Origin: Pelodera strongyloides
Taxonomy: Eukaryota > Nematoda > Chromadorea > Rhabditida > Rhabditidae
Length of the DNA: 64,000 bases
NCBI GenBank assembly: GCA_036852015.1
Contig: JAANDG010000100.1
Span: 62,001-126,000 of the forward strand
Reading direction: 5' to 3'
Shown here: piece after piece, positions 1-10,323 of the stretch
Layout: each line of letters begins with the position of its first letter
Position numbering within the stretch: position 1 is the first letter of the stretch
Program-made: the position numbers and the translations under genes
The notes under the pieces: model-generated
Database searches by the model: none
Told to the model about the DNA's origin: nothing
Seen by the model: the letters and a program-made list of their open reading frames with translations, nothing else

Positions 1-227
1 TCCGAAGTGCAGATCCCGTTATGCTCCGTAAACTGTAAACAAGAGATTATTTCGCAAACTGTTATTTACATATTTTGACATCATTCTCTAATAACACCAG
101 TTGAACCTTGTCTACTAACACCAATAAGTAAACGAATAAAACATATAATTAGAAAGTTCTCTGTCTCCATACTTAGAAAATTCTCTCTCTCACTTCTCTC
201 TCTCCCTTCTCTCTCCCTCTCTCTCAC

Positions 228-294
<67 letters not shown>

Positions 295-956
295 CGACTT
301 TTCCATATTTTCTGCCTTCCATTCTCAAATGGTCCGCATAAATTAGTCCTTGACAACCGGTTCTCCAATATATTCTCTGTGTCTCTCCAATCTCCATACT
401 CTTCTCCCCTCTCTCACCCACTTTCTACCTTCACAACCCTTTGCACGTGTTTCAGTGTCCATTTGAAGGTTAGCCAATTTCTCGCAATCTCACAAAATTG
501 TCGTTTTCTTTTTGAACCAATCGATATATCCTAAATAAATTTATACTGAAGTATTCTCGTAGTGCTTCTTTGTGTGTTCGAAAATGTGGAAAAGAGTTTG
601 CTATACTTATTGTTATGCAGGCTATCGCTATGGTTGTTTGTGTTTCACTTGTTTGTGATATGCTGTCAATGTGTCAACTGCGCTAGAATAGCTGTTTTTT
701 TGCGCATTACTATATTATTTTCCATCGCCGCCTTAAAAAAAAGAAAAAAAGAAAAAAATTCTCCATGAAGTTTGACAATTCACGATATTGTCGGATTAGG
801 CATATTTCATATTTGACCGTTTTATTGAAAAATATACACTAGTTTAGAATTAACACGTTGTAGTGTACTGTTTGTTTGGTGATCGGCCTCGAACATTTTC
901 TATATTTTACATTCATTTATAAAACGATTACATTATTGAAATTTCAGTGAATCAAT
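1..956. other. Upstream intergenic region with CT microsatellite
   Basis: No gene is supported here. The notable feature is a pyrimidine-rich tract at about 181-293, including a nearly pure (CT)n run from 229 to 287. The rest is ordinary AT-rich sequence. A TTTCAG acceptor at 944-948 ends the region, 8 nt before the first start codon. It could be the 3' end of a 5'UTR intron or a spliced-leader trans-splice site. Confidence 0.5.
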
Positions 957-3120
957 ATGGTGAAGCGTCCTGTAGACTTCCTTTCACCCACAGAGACTTT
1001 TGAACATTACGAGAAGAGGAGTCCTATGTCATCCGCCAATTCTTCTATGCATAATGGTACCCTTTTTTATACTGAAACATGGGCGCTATCTGAAATCTGA
1101 CCTGAAACCTATCTTGCATAAAACAGAACGTGCTGATTAACATGATGCGAGCCTCCGAAGTAACACATCGCAAAAATCTATGTTGCGCGGCAAAAAAAAA
1201 CAAGCAGGCGCGCCTTCATCTCGCCGCTCACCTTTATAGTCTGCACCAGATTCTAGGCAGATTCTCGCGAGTCGTCTGTGCAGCCACGACACGACGTATT
1301 TCATGTTCGGTGCAGAGCGTTTTTCTGTGCTGAGTATTGTGCCTTTCTCTTCGTTCTTTACCAAGAACTGTGCTATTATGAGCACTATGCAATGCGGTTT
1401 TAATTTTTCACGCAGAAATAAGTATTTATATTTCTTGACTCTGAAGATATTGTCTTATTTTCCAGTTTCTACTCCCGTACGGACGGCCTCTTTGGAGCAC
1501 GGAACTATGGCTTGCGAATACCGAGCGGCTCCATATGGCGGTTAGTCTACCTTTGTATTCGGGGCGGGGGTTACCAAACATTCTTACCTTGGATCTGATG
1601 TTCGTTGAATAATAATCAGAAAAAAAAACAATTTCTCGACAAACAACAGCCTACAGTAAAATAACTGTTTTGCTCACAATCAGCTGTAATAGGAAGCACC
1701 CTACATTTTTTGTTTGGTCGGTCTTACAATTTTCATAAATCACTAGTTTAGCGGCTTCTCCAGCGAGTGTCCAGGGCCCTGGACAGTTGGCCTGCGAATA
1801 TCGCCAGGCTATACCCGCGGGTGAGTTCTCTTTCCTTTTTTGTTCTTCAGTATTTCTATTTTTCTATCTAATTCTGAATAGCTTCATGTTTGTTATCAGG
1901 GCACTATTTTACTCAACTTACAGGACCTCGAACAACTGAATTTGGAGTCCATCCACAGAAAGAGAGCCCTTCTGTGTCAACTCGGATCACATCCTATCTA
2001 CCTACGAAGAAGAAAAGTAGGTCTTGAAAAGATATTTCTTACTTTATTTTTCTACGTTAAGGCATTTAAAGGATCGCAGTCACTCCAAAATCATCATTTT
2101 TCTTCGAGTTTACTTGAATTTAGTAAAGAATAAAGAAAAATACTTTACCAAAACCGAATAATTTGAATTCCAACTCAGGGGGTGAACAAGTAGAAAAGTA
2201 GTTCTACTTAGCTACCGCGGGATTATGAAACGTGTAGTGATATGCCTGCAGACCCTTGCACTGCCTTGCAGTATATGTAAAGATATAATATGCAGATATT
2301 TGCCGAAATAATTTGCATACTCCCGATCGGGAAGCAGCTGTATGAACACGTTTCGTGATCCTGCGGTGGCTAAGTAGAACTACTTTTCTACTTGTTCACT
2401 CCCTGAGTTGGAATTCAAATTATTCGGTTTGGGTAAAGTATTTGTCTCTATTCTTTACTAAATACAAGTAAACGCGAAGAAAAACGACGATTTTATAGTG
2501 ACTGCGATCCTTTAACGCGTAAAGTCAGCACCTTCAACGCGAAACTTTTATGGTGCGCTGCGAAAAAAAGGCAGGAATCCCCCAGTCTTCGGCGAAGACT
2601 GGACGAAGTGCGCTGCGAAACCTGGGGGCGAACCCACTTTTTTGGGCCGCGCGCCAACCGAGTTTCGGCAGTGTAATATACAAGAATGCTCGGCGCAAGC
2701 TTTCACTAACACAAGGAGAGTCTTTGAGATATTCAGCTCTCCGATTTTTCATTAGTCCCATTATTAATTACACTTCTCTCTTTTAAAGCGAACTAGTTTT
2801 TGTAACGCATCGAGTACATCATCATTCGTATGCAGCATATGCAAATTATCATAAATTAGAATAAAAAATCGAGCAAAACGAGCAATTTAGCATAAATGCG
2901 TAAGGATTCAGCTGTCCGCGATGCGTTCATGTCGCTCTAAGCAAGAGTCTTCGAGCTAGGTTTCTAAAGATTCTGATATCCTAATCAGCACTAAGCTATT
3001 ACAGTATTACTCTTTTCAGTTCCGATGGGATACGTCATCGGTGTGGCAGTCTGCGTGCCCATATTCCTCATGATCTGCCTTTTCGGAGCCGTCTGGTTCC
3101 AAGAACTCGGAATTCTTTAA
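957..3120 (+). CDS. Predicted tail-anchored membrane protein, 145 aa, unknown function
   Basis: Five exons join in phase: 957-1056, 1466-1540, 1752-1820, 1924-2016 and 3020-3120. All introns are GT-AG. I do not recognise the family. The first ~112 residues are polar, rich in Ser, Pro and Thr, and end with a lysine cluster (KKK). The last exon encodes one hydrophobic segment (about residues 117-137, starting MGYVIGVAVCVPIF) followed by a short WFQELGIL tail. This predicts a C-terminal anchor with the bulk facing the cytosol. Exons 2 and 3 each encode an ACEYRxA motif and have the same phase, so they look like an exon duplication. The start was chosen because a TTTCAG acceptor lies 8 nt upstream. 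Intron 4 holds a 450-bp TTAA-type foldback element and two further hairpins. The splice model is good; the function is open. Confidence 0.72.
2066..2515. mobile_element. TTAA-flanked foldback MITE (copy 1)
   Basis: Long inverted repeat inside intron 4 of the tail-anchored protein gene. The left end reads TTAA-AGGATCGCAGTCACT and the right end AGTGACTGCGATCCT-TTAA. The arms pair for over 180 bp with few mismatches around a centre near 2290. The flanking TTAA on both sides is the likely target-site duplication. No coding capacity. Confidence 0.75.
2540..2660. repeat. GC-rich hairpin with A-run
   Basis: A locally GC-rich patch contains the direct repeat GTGCGCTGCGAAA (one copy followed by an A-run) and two nested dyads: CCCCCAG/CTGGGGG and AGTCTTCG/CGAAGACT. 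It resembles similar patches at about 1185-1300, 3530-3735, 13434-13530, 14128-14215, 16545-16690 and 34690-34825. Confidence 0.4.
2783..2941. mobile_element. Degenerate TTAA-type MITE related to the 54762 copy
   Basis: The left end TTAAAGCGAACTAGTTTTTG followed by TAACGCATC resembles the end of the 54762-54944 element (TTAAAGCGAAATACC, then GGTTTTTGAAACGCATC). A weak right end with CGATGCGTT near 2918-2940 would close it. Both copies carry TATGCA-type motifs internally. Confidence 0.4.
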
Positions 3121-5823
3121 ATTTTTATTCATATTTTATTCCACTGCTCATAATCTATAGCATAAAATTATAAATCAGACAAAATTAGACAAAGGCAAAC
3201 TATGTTTGATAACAGATTGTACAATTGACAACACTGTGATTGTGATGTAATTGACCATACTAGTTGTTAAAAACAACCTGACCAAATGTAATATAATAAG
3301 CATAAACAATTGTTTGTTTCTGCTTTTTTATTAAGTTACGATAGTAGCAGCTGTTGTCACAACTTCTTTTTGTTTACTTCTTTCATTTACAAACTTGCCA
3401 CAACTGTGCCCTTCTAAGCTTTTCATTTTCCGAAACTTTCCATTTTATTGTAAGATTTTATTTCTCAACCGTTGTTAGTGTCTATATATGTGTAAAAGAT
3501 CTCACTGTAACTCAATATCACCGATGAAACTGCGCGGTTGCTCTGCGCATCCAGGCGCAAAAAGGGTGCGCGGCGAAAACATGGCGGAACAGCGGCATCT
3601 GTTTTGAAATAAATGTCGAAATAAGTTGGGATGACGAGGAAACATGGGCTGCTGCAGTTGCGCCGCAAGCGAGCCAAATCATCTTTCGCGCACTCGGCGC
3701 AATCTAATCGAGAATTGTGGCCGGCGCGGCGCATCGGGTTTTCCTTTTTTATATTTGCTTCTATTTTTATAGCCGTCCATATTAATACAAAATGTGCCTT
3801 GGATTAGCCTTACAATAATAAATGTGTTCAACTTTGTGTTGTCTTATAACATTGTATTTGTTTATTTATTGTACACAACCCACATCGCATTTTTAGAAGA
3901 TGTTTAATTGTTAAAAAAATCCTACCACGTAGAAAAACAAATGCATACTTCAAAGTTTAACCACATAAATACAAGATCAAGACAATAAGTAAATATAAGT
4001 CTGACGCAAATATAGACTGCATTTCTCCAGTCACTGTCGATGATGCTCATGCTTTCCAACACGCGGACTTTCTTGCTCTAAGGTTCTTCTTAACACCACA
4101 AGACACCGCAGGCGAGAGGTCAGAACCACACCAGACAGCTGCCGACACCACTCCAACACACGACGTGCTAGCCTAGCACCGCAACTATCCATGATCAGAC
4201 ATTGACACTTTTTCTGTAACATGTTATACGTATTTGCCACACTCTCTATTATCGGTATGTCTTTGGTATAACAATCTCAGAAATAGTCATTTATAAACCA
4301 AAGGATGCGCTAAAGCTAGTTCAACGGTATGGTCATAATTTGAAAGAGCAGAGAATAATTTCCTCAATTAATGCATAATTGGGTAAGATCAATCTTTCTA
4401 GTTCCTCCTTTCTCTGAAATGATCTTTCGTATTTCTTGGTCGTTAGTCCATAAGTCCCGAGAGAAAGTTAATATTAATAAGGCGAGCTCAAACACAGTCT
4501 TCCATAGCTTCAGTGCAAAAGCCTTTCAGCTAGGCTCCTATCTTCCCTTGGCATCTAATCTAGATCTATCCTAAAGATGTGCTTATCGAATAGAGTGCAC
4601 TATCCTCGCATACACGGTATCCTGGAGCAATTCACAAGGAAGAATGTATACACGACGTCTGGCCTCGGGTTTCCAATTATAATTTTCTATTCAAACATTA
4701 TATTTTCTATGTATATGCTTTGTTTGCGTTTGTTTCACAGTACACGGAATTCCACCAATTTGAACATAAAATGAGTAAACCCTGAAACATTTTGTCTGTA
4801 GAATACGGTTGAGCTTTTCATTGAGAAATTTGTTTGAAGTAAAGCGATAACAGTTCAAAAGTATGGTAATTTCAATTAATAATACAGCAGTTTACCGGGC
4901 CTTTGAAAGCGGCACTGTTTTTGAAACGGCTGGTCAAGTCAACCCTACATTACCATGTTGCCATGTATTATAAGTAATGTGCCCTTCATTTTGATAGGTC
5001 GCAATTCGAATGAGAATGGAGTTATAATGAATAAGTTTGAAAAACCACATGTCAAACGCTTTAAATTATATAGGATCTAACTCCAGTTAGAATATTAGAA
5101 TTAGAAGTACATTGCAAATACAATGAGTGACAGGCGCGCAATAAAAAAAGAAAATGAATAATAAATGTGATAAATGTGACTCATAGTTTTAGGTTTTAGG
5201 TTTATGCAGTTTCTACTGAACGAATTAATTTTCGGTCGAAATCTTTACTTTCAACATAAGTTACTATTGTTTGAATACGTCGTATGTAAGGCTTTTTCTA
5301 TGGTTAGAATAAAATGGGAGCGCAATTTCTTCATTTATGCATGTCGATAGACAGTTGAACTGTTGACAACAAACAAAGAAAAAACAGGTACCAGTAATCT
5401 ATGCAAATTCTAGAGACATGAACGAATTTACCGATTTTGGTCCGTTACAGTCCCGTAGTACTTGTATGTATACACAAAAAATATAAAGTAACACTTCAGA
5501 TCGTATACCTTTTTTTACTGGCTTGGACGTTTTTGTTGAAAAAAAAAAGATGAGCTGCTTGCTCTCCTAATAATTGCCTCTATTTTATGTTTGTTAAGAA
5601 TGTAAGCGTAACTCTATCTGGTAAACGGGCAGCTTTCTTTCATTGAGTTTACATACGTTCATAAACAGTGCGATGTAAATATCTCTAACAGGTGCTTCTT
5701 ATGTACCTATTATATCTTTATGTTTCATTGTCAGCGTTTCCTTTAATTTTCATTGCCATGGAAACCCGACTTTCCATTACCCATTTTCTACTAATTTTTA
5801 GTCACTGTCAGGCTTCTCATATA
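3121..5823. other. Intergenic region, no supported gene
   Basis: Follows the stop codon of the tail-anchored protein gene. A GC-rich patch at about 3530-3735 (GCGCC-rich, with an A-run followed by GGGTGC) belongs to the hairpin group described elsewhere. A moderately GC-rich patch at 4020-4240 has a 69-codon minus-strand frame without recognisable similarity or splice context. The remainder is AT-rich with no coding signal that I can defend. Confidence 0.45.
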
Positions 5824-6437
5824 CAGTGCAGCGCATATGTATACGGGCACCCAAAAAATCGTGTTTCTACTAGGTTTGGAGGAAATCTAATGCAACCACT
5901 AAATCAAGCATCGCCAAAAACCCAAACAAAATGATTTTCAGCAAAAAGAATAAAAAAATTATTTAATTATATTAATTTTAATGACGCCAAATTGTAAGTC
6001 AAAAAATGAAATCCAGAGCTCGCACAAACCATTTATATATGGGCTTGTAGATCTTTTCATGGCGAGAATTTCTGTAAAAAAATTATAATTTTAGGCGTAC
6101 TCCGAAGGAAGTTACGGCGTCTTGAAGTGCGCTCGAATGAGCTGTTTTGATCCCTAGCGTACCCCTTAAACTAAGCTTCGCAATTGCCTAACTTCAAGAC
6201 GCCGTACCGTCCTTCGGAGTACGCCTAAAATTATAATTTTTTTACAGAAATTCTCGCCATGAAAAGATCTACAAGATGATGTGGGTGGTTTTTGCGGAAT
6301 CTGGATTTCAGTTTTTTTACTTACAGTGGGGAACAATTAAAATTAATATAATTTAAAGAAAAATTATATTTATGTGAAAATCATCCTGTTTTGGTTTGAG
6401 GGCATTCTTGATTTTAGTGGTTGCGTTAGACCTTGAA

Positions 6438-6516
<79 letters not shown>

Positions 6517-6741
6517 ACCTAGAAACACATTTTTTCGCCCCTGCCTCAATACTTATGACGCGCGTTTTTTGGGGTTTCGTACCCTAATTGTCCCTAATTT
6601 GCCTGAAACTTCTGATTTTTTGCTGAATTTTTTTGTCACTAGGTTTTTGGCCATCCCCGATTTGGTAGGATGGTTGATTTTCCCAAAAAGTGCTTTTTAG
6701 TACTAGATTTGGGGGTGCCCGGATACTTATGACGCGCACTG
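5824..6741. mobile_element. Mariner/Tc1-type MITE with internal poly-C
   Basis: Terminal inverted repeats begin CAGTGCAGCGCATATGTATA on the left and mirror GGATACTTATGACGCGCACTG on the right. Each end is flanked by TA (5822-5823 and 6742-6743), the Tc1/mariner target duplication. A second inner inverted repeat (about 6040-6275) contains GGCGTACTCCGAAGGA and its complement. A C run of 77 nt occupies 6440-6516. No transposase frame is present, so this is a non-autonomous copy, possibly several nested elements. Confidence 0.7.
6440..6516 (+). repeat. Poly-C tract, 77 nt
   Basis: Seventy-seven consecutive C residues lie inside the mariner-type MITE. The left arm at the corresponding place has no comparable tract, so this is a later expansion or an assembly artefact. 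The antisense strand would be a G77 run able to form G-quadruplexes. Confidence 0.85.
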
Positions 6742-6904
6742 TATTTCCAAATACGTCCTTTTGCTCTACAATAAACATTTTATTATTTTATAACAAGTAA
6801 TAAATCAAAGAAACAATAAATGGATAATAATATGAGAACTATATTAGAAAAAATAAATAAAAATTATGATAATAAATATATAAATAAACTGAAGCAATAA
6901 AATT

Positions 6905-7005
6905 CAATATCAAGCTCGAGCTTGACAACCCGTTTCGGCCCCTAAGCCACAGACGGGATTTACAATTGCGGAGGGGCCATCATCAGTGTGATGCCGCAAT
7001 TGAAA
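6905..7005 (-). ncRNA. Hammerhead-ribozyme-like motif
   Basis: On the minus strand CTGATGA (6980-6986) is followed by GGCCCC. This pairs with GGGGCC, then GAAAC (6932-6936), a five-base GGGTT loop and GTC (6924-6926). This matches the hammerhead layout of CUGANGA, stem II, GAAA, a very short stem III and a UH cleavage site. One extra T sits between CTGATGA and stem II. Stem I is not convincing: the 3' side is a self-complementary CAAGCTCGAGCTTG palindrome. A competing stem, CAATTGCGG/CCGCAATTG, encloses the CTGATGA box. Such motifs are known in pseudo-LTRs of Penelope-like elements. It lies about 640 bp beyond the end of the retroelement reverse transcriptase on the same strand. Confidence 0.4.
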
Positions 7006-7391
7006 TTCTTAACTAAATTAATATAAAGTAGAAATTGTACACTAATTTTGAGAGTATTAACTAATAAATAATATAGTGAAATTATACTAGAGTGCTATTT
7101 TAGAATTTAGAATAATGGTAAATAAGAATAAAATTAGAATACTTAGAAGAAATGGTATGAATGGCATTGTAATTGTAAGTCTTGGTAAGGATGTATTTGG
7201 TAGTGCTAGTATTATAGAGTGCGAGACAGAAGAGAGCGATAGACATGCAGTGACATCTGTAGGTACAAGGCATGGCCCTCCCGTACTATGTGCGTAGAGT
7301 ATATTGATCCTAGCTAACCTATCTGTGAAGTAAAGAACATAGCGACATTGATAGCAATCTCAAATTGAATGCAACCATTTTAGCATATGCT

Positions 7392-7620
7392 TTAAGGTAA
7401 GGCCCATCAAATAAACCTATAGTACGATGGGATATTTATCAGTATTTTTATTACATATATACAAACTAAATCTTTTTTCAAAATGTATACCATAGTTTAA
7501 AGCTATATATGTTTTAATCGCATATAATTATAAACATTGAAATTTGCGTCTTAATTTGAGGGTTTATGGCAAAAAATTGTGAAATTTAGTTTGTATATAG
7601 ATAATCATAGGTTTACGGGG
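7392..7620. mobile_element. Broken TTAA-type MITE at the end of the retroelement
   Basis: The left end TTAAGGTAAGGCCCATCAAA followed by TAAACC resembles the end of the 62802 element (TTAAAGGGACAGGCCCATCA, then AGTAAAC). Internal ATATATACAAAC is also shared. The right arm (CTAAATTT complement, then ATAGGTTTAC) is recognisable but lacks its terminus. It breaks off at 7620, exactly where residual reverse-transcriptase coding sequence begins. Confidence 0.45.
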
Positions 7621-9680
7621 CTATTTATGGGATTCGGTACCTAGAGATAAGTTATAAACGAATTGCGTAACCTTGGATTTGAAGAAATCTATAGTAGATG
7701 TGCATCGATTAATTCGGATTATCTCGCCAATAATACAACTAATTTTGATTTTGATACTAATATTACTGTCAAACATAGGAAAACCGAATAACATCGAAAG
7801 GTGTAATCGTCTGTCTTATTATACATATTAACGGTCCATATATCGTTAGTTCTTTTTAAGTATAAATCGAGGAAAGCTGCTTCTTTTGTGGAGGTATTGG
7901 CGGGTTCTAGAGTTAAGGAGTTGGGATATATATTACACACCGCGGAAAGAATATTATGATCATTATAGAAAATGGCAATATCGTCCATGTACCTTTTAAT
8001 ATCGGTTTTAAAGGAGATTTGAACATTAGCGGGTATTTTAAGATACTTGAACTCAATCATTGAGAGAGTCAAATCTGCTAGTAAAGGAGAAGCATTCCCT
8101 CCTTGTGGTACACCTTTAATTTGATGAAATACCTTATTACGAAAAATCAGAAAGCTGTTTTTAACAATATAGCTAATAACGTTAATGAGTTCACTTTTCG
8201 AGTAGCAATTTTTACCGTAAGTGTCAGAATAAAAGCACTTATTGTACCCAATATTAAGATAATCTTTATTAGCATTTTTAAAACAAATATCAATAAGATG
8301 GAAGATGTTATCGAGAACACAGTTATGTGGTAAATTAGTGAATAAACTAGTAAAATCCATAATCTTTACGTTTTGATATTTGTTGAGACTCGCGGTGCAG
8401 GTCACAGAAAGAGAATTATCGATCGAAAAATAACGCAACTTATTTTCATTCCAGTTTCCTGCAGCCTTACAATAGTTTCGAAAATGCGTTTTGAAATGTT
8501 TTAAAGCTTTTTGAAGCATTACGGAAAGAGTTTTAAGTGAGCTGTTTTTGGCTGCTGTTATGAATCGCATTTTTACTGTGGGTTTATGTAATTTGGGTAT
8601 GCCATATATAATTGGAAGATTCGAATCAATATCAGAGCATTCAATACCTAAGATCTTACAATATTGGATATGGCGTGATACAATAGCTTCAGGGGGTTCA
8701 ATACTGTAAGGTTGATATGTGTCATTACCGCGAATTTCTGCAACACGTGCGTTATCCTTAGGAACTTGTGTGATACCTAATTCTTTAAAGATATGAAATG
8801 AATACAGGATTGGACATGAAAAACAGAAATTTGCAGAGGCCTTATCTACGCATGTTAATATAAAGTCTTGTTTAAGCTTACGGAGCTCATGTGCTATTTG
8901 ACAATTATTTGCACTATTAAATTTAAGTTTGTAGTTTGTAGCTTGGTTATATAGGAAAGAGTAATCTGGTGCGATTATGTTTGCTTTTTGTAAATGTCTG
9001 GAAAGACTTGTAGTCAAGTTATCCATAGAAACTTTTAGTAGACTTTGAATTTTTTCCTTTCTGAAAGGTTCATTAAATTTTGTACCTTTGCCTAAAAGCT
9101 CAGAAGCTTTAGGATAAAATTCTTTGAATATTTCACTATTACCGGTGATTATATGTTGAGAACCATCATGAGTAATTATTTCTTTTGCGGAACAATACTG
9201 CAGGTATTTAAGACAATTGCACTGATAATTCTTCGATATACTGCCTGTGGAGACAAATGCCTTATAGTTGAAAAGAGAGGGACCAAGGGGTGTATTATAT
9301 TGATATCTGAACGCAATCTTAGGTAGAAGAGAAAGAGGGATATTATTGATTTGAAAAAGACGTTTAATTGCTGTTTTTATTTTATATTGTAAGTTGCATT
9401 TTTCATTTATGAATTCAATATATGGAATAGTAACGGTAAAATCTGGTTTTTTAGGGGGTTGACTGTATCGGGTATGATCTTGGGACATGCTGATCTTACC
9501 ACAAAGTGCTTCAATATTTAGTTTACTTTGTTTACTACATTCAGCTGAAAAATATTTATTGATAAGATATTTTTTAATCTTTAGCGGTAGAGTGTTATTT
9601 AGTTTAGTAATTTCCTTATAGTCTATAGGCTTGGACAAGTCAGGAATTGTAAATTGAGTAGAATTTTTAATACGTTTATT
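7621..9680 (-). pseudogene. Naiad reverse transcriptase (frameshifted)
   Basis: The longest intact frame is 7719-9638 (639 codons). In order it shows a CxC linker (CNC), an IPKLHKP box, a region resembling RT motif A (MDFTSLFTNLP), the motif B-like GVPQGGNASPLLADL, and the catalytic RYMDDIAIF (YxDD, about 7980-7997). FLDLYL follows. These are hallmarks of the Penelope/telomerase RT branch. Upstream of the first ATG the same frame stays open into the C5A7 run at about 9690, so the true N-terminal join is to the endonuclease. After about 7810 homology moves to other frames (DVIRFSYV, then DSNISIKI and IGEIIRINR), ending with a TAG at 7621-7623. The protein would copy element RNA at a nick made by the linked nuclease. 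Confidence 0.82.
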
Positions 9681-9684
9681 TCTT

Positions 9685-10323
9685 TTACCTCGGTTTTTTT
9701 GGGGGTCTAATTACCTTGAGAGAAAAATAGGGCATGTTTTTGTTACCAAGGCTGATTCTGTCATTATCACTGATCAGTCCATAACCCTTAATTTGATCAT
9801 TGAGTCCATAAGGATGAGCCGTATTCAAAAGTTTAATCCAAAATAATTCTTTATTTCTACGAATACTTGTATCCTGGTTTTCAGAAAGGCTGTCCAGAAT
9901 GTGAATTGAGAATGTTTTATCTTGACATCCCGATTGACAGTCAGCAAAGTGCTTATACAAAATTGCTGTTTTAGACTCTTTCTTTATATTATATCGGTGT
10001 TGACTAAATCGGGCCTTAAGAGTACGCTTAGATTCACCAACATATTGAATACCGCATTTACCACAAGAAATACAGTATATAATTCCCTTGCTTTCGCAAT
10101 TGGAATTCTTAGTACAGTAAGTGTAACTAGAATATTTAGTGGAACTGCTATAAACAATACCTTCAAATGAAATAATGGGACATATTCTACAACGAATGTT
10201 GTTACATTTAGTTCCATCTTCTTTAGTACCTTCCAAAGAGGTAATTATAAGATTACGACCAAGCTTTTGGGAAGTAAAGTTGTTGAGACAATAGTATTCT
10301 GATTTGTTAGCAGGGCATAACAT
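9685..10323 (-). CDS. Naiad N-terminal GIY-YIG endonuclease domain
   Basis: A frame of 212 codons opens at an ATG preceded by GGAGGA. It contains a CRIC zinc-knuckle-like pair, then GIIYCISCGKCGIQYVGES (a GIY-YIG core with the extra cysteine pair seen in Penelope-like nucleases). TLKARFSQHRYNI, LYKHFADC and WIKLLNTAHPYGLND follow, the last carrying the catalytic-type Glu just upstream (NKELFWIK). The role would be target-DNA nicking for insertion. It terminates at TAA just after CCCCCAAAAAAA. A shift there would continue into the RT frame, so the domain is better read as the N-terminal part of one polyprotein. The alternative is two separate proteins. Confidence 0.8.
   Translation of the reverse strand: MLCPANKSEYYCLNNFTSQKLGRNLIITSLEGTKEDGTKCNNIRCRICPIISFEGIVYSSSTKYSSYTYCTKNSNCESKGIIYCISCGKCGIQYVGESKRTLKARFSQHRYNIKKESKTAILYKHFADCQSGCQDKTFSIHILDSLSENQDTSIRRNKELFWIKLLNTAHPYGLNDQIKGYGLISDNDRISLGNKNMPYFSLKVIRPPKKPR

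Larger units (their letters stand above)
6905..10323 (-). mobile_element. Naiad-type Penelope-like retroelement, degenerate
   Basis: Read on the minus strand, a GIY-YIG endonuclease frame comes first and the reverse transcriptase second. They are connected by a segment with a CxC motif (QCNCLK, about 9207-9222). That permuted order defines the Naiad clade of Penelope-like elements; canonical ones have the endonuclease last. At least three frame breaks show the copy is inactive as it stands: one at a C5A7 run between the domains and two near the RT C-terminus (about 7780-7810). A broken MITE abuts the 3' coding end. The outer boundaries are uncertain. I include the hammerhead-like motif near 6.9 kb as a possible 3' terminus. 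Confidence 0.75.

Noticed and set aside
81..421. Arg-Glu-rich frames on the minus strand
   Set aside because: They are translations of the (CT)n microsatellite.
3465..3734. 89-codon minus-strand frame
   Set aside because: Coincides with a GC-rich hairpin patch where stop codons are rare by composition; no similarity recognised.
6396..6587. Polyproline protein
   Set aside because: Translation of the C77 homopolymer inside a MITE.
7770..7800. Selenocysteine-coding UGA in the RT C-terminus, as seen in some Naiads
   Set aside because: The in-frame TGA in the DVIRFSYV frame is followed two codons later by TAA, and homology continues in another frame, so simple frameshift decay explains it.
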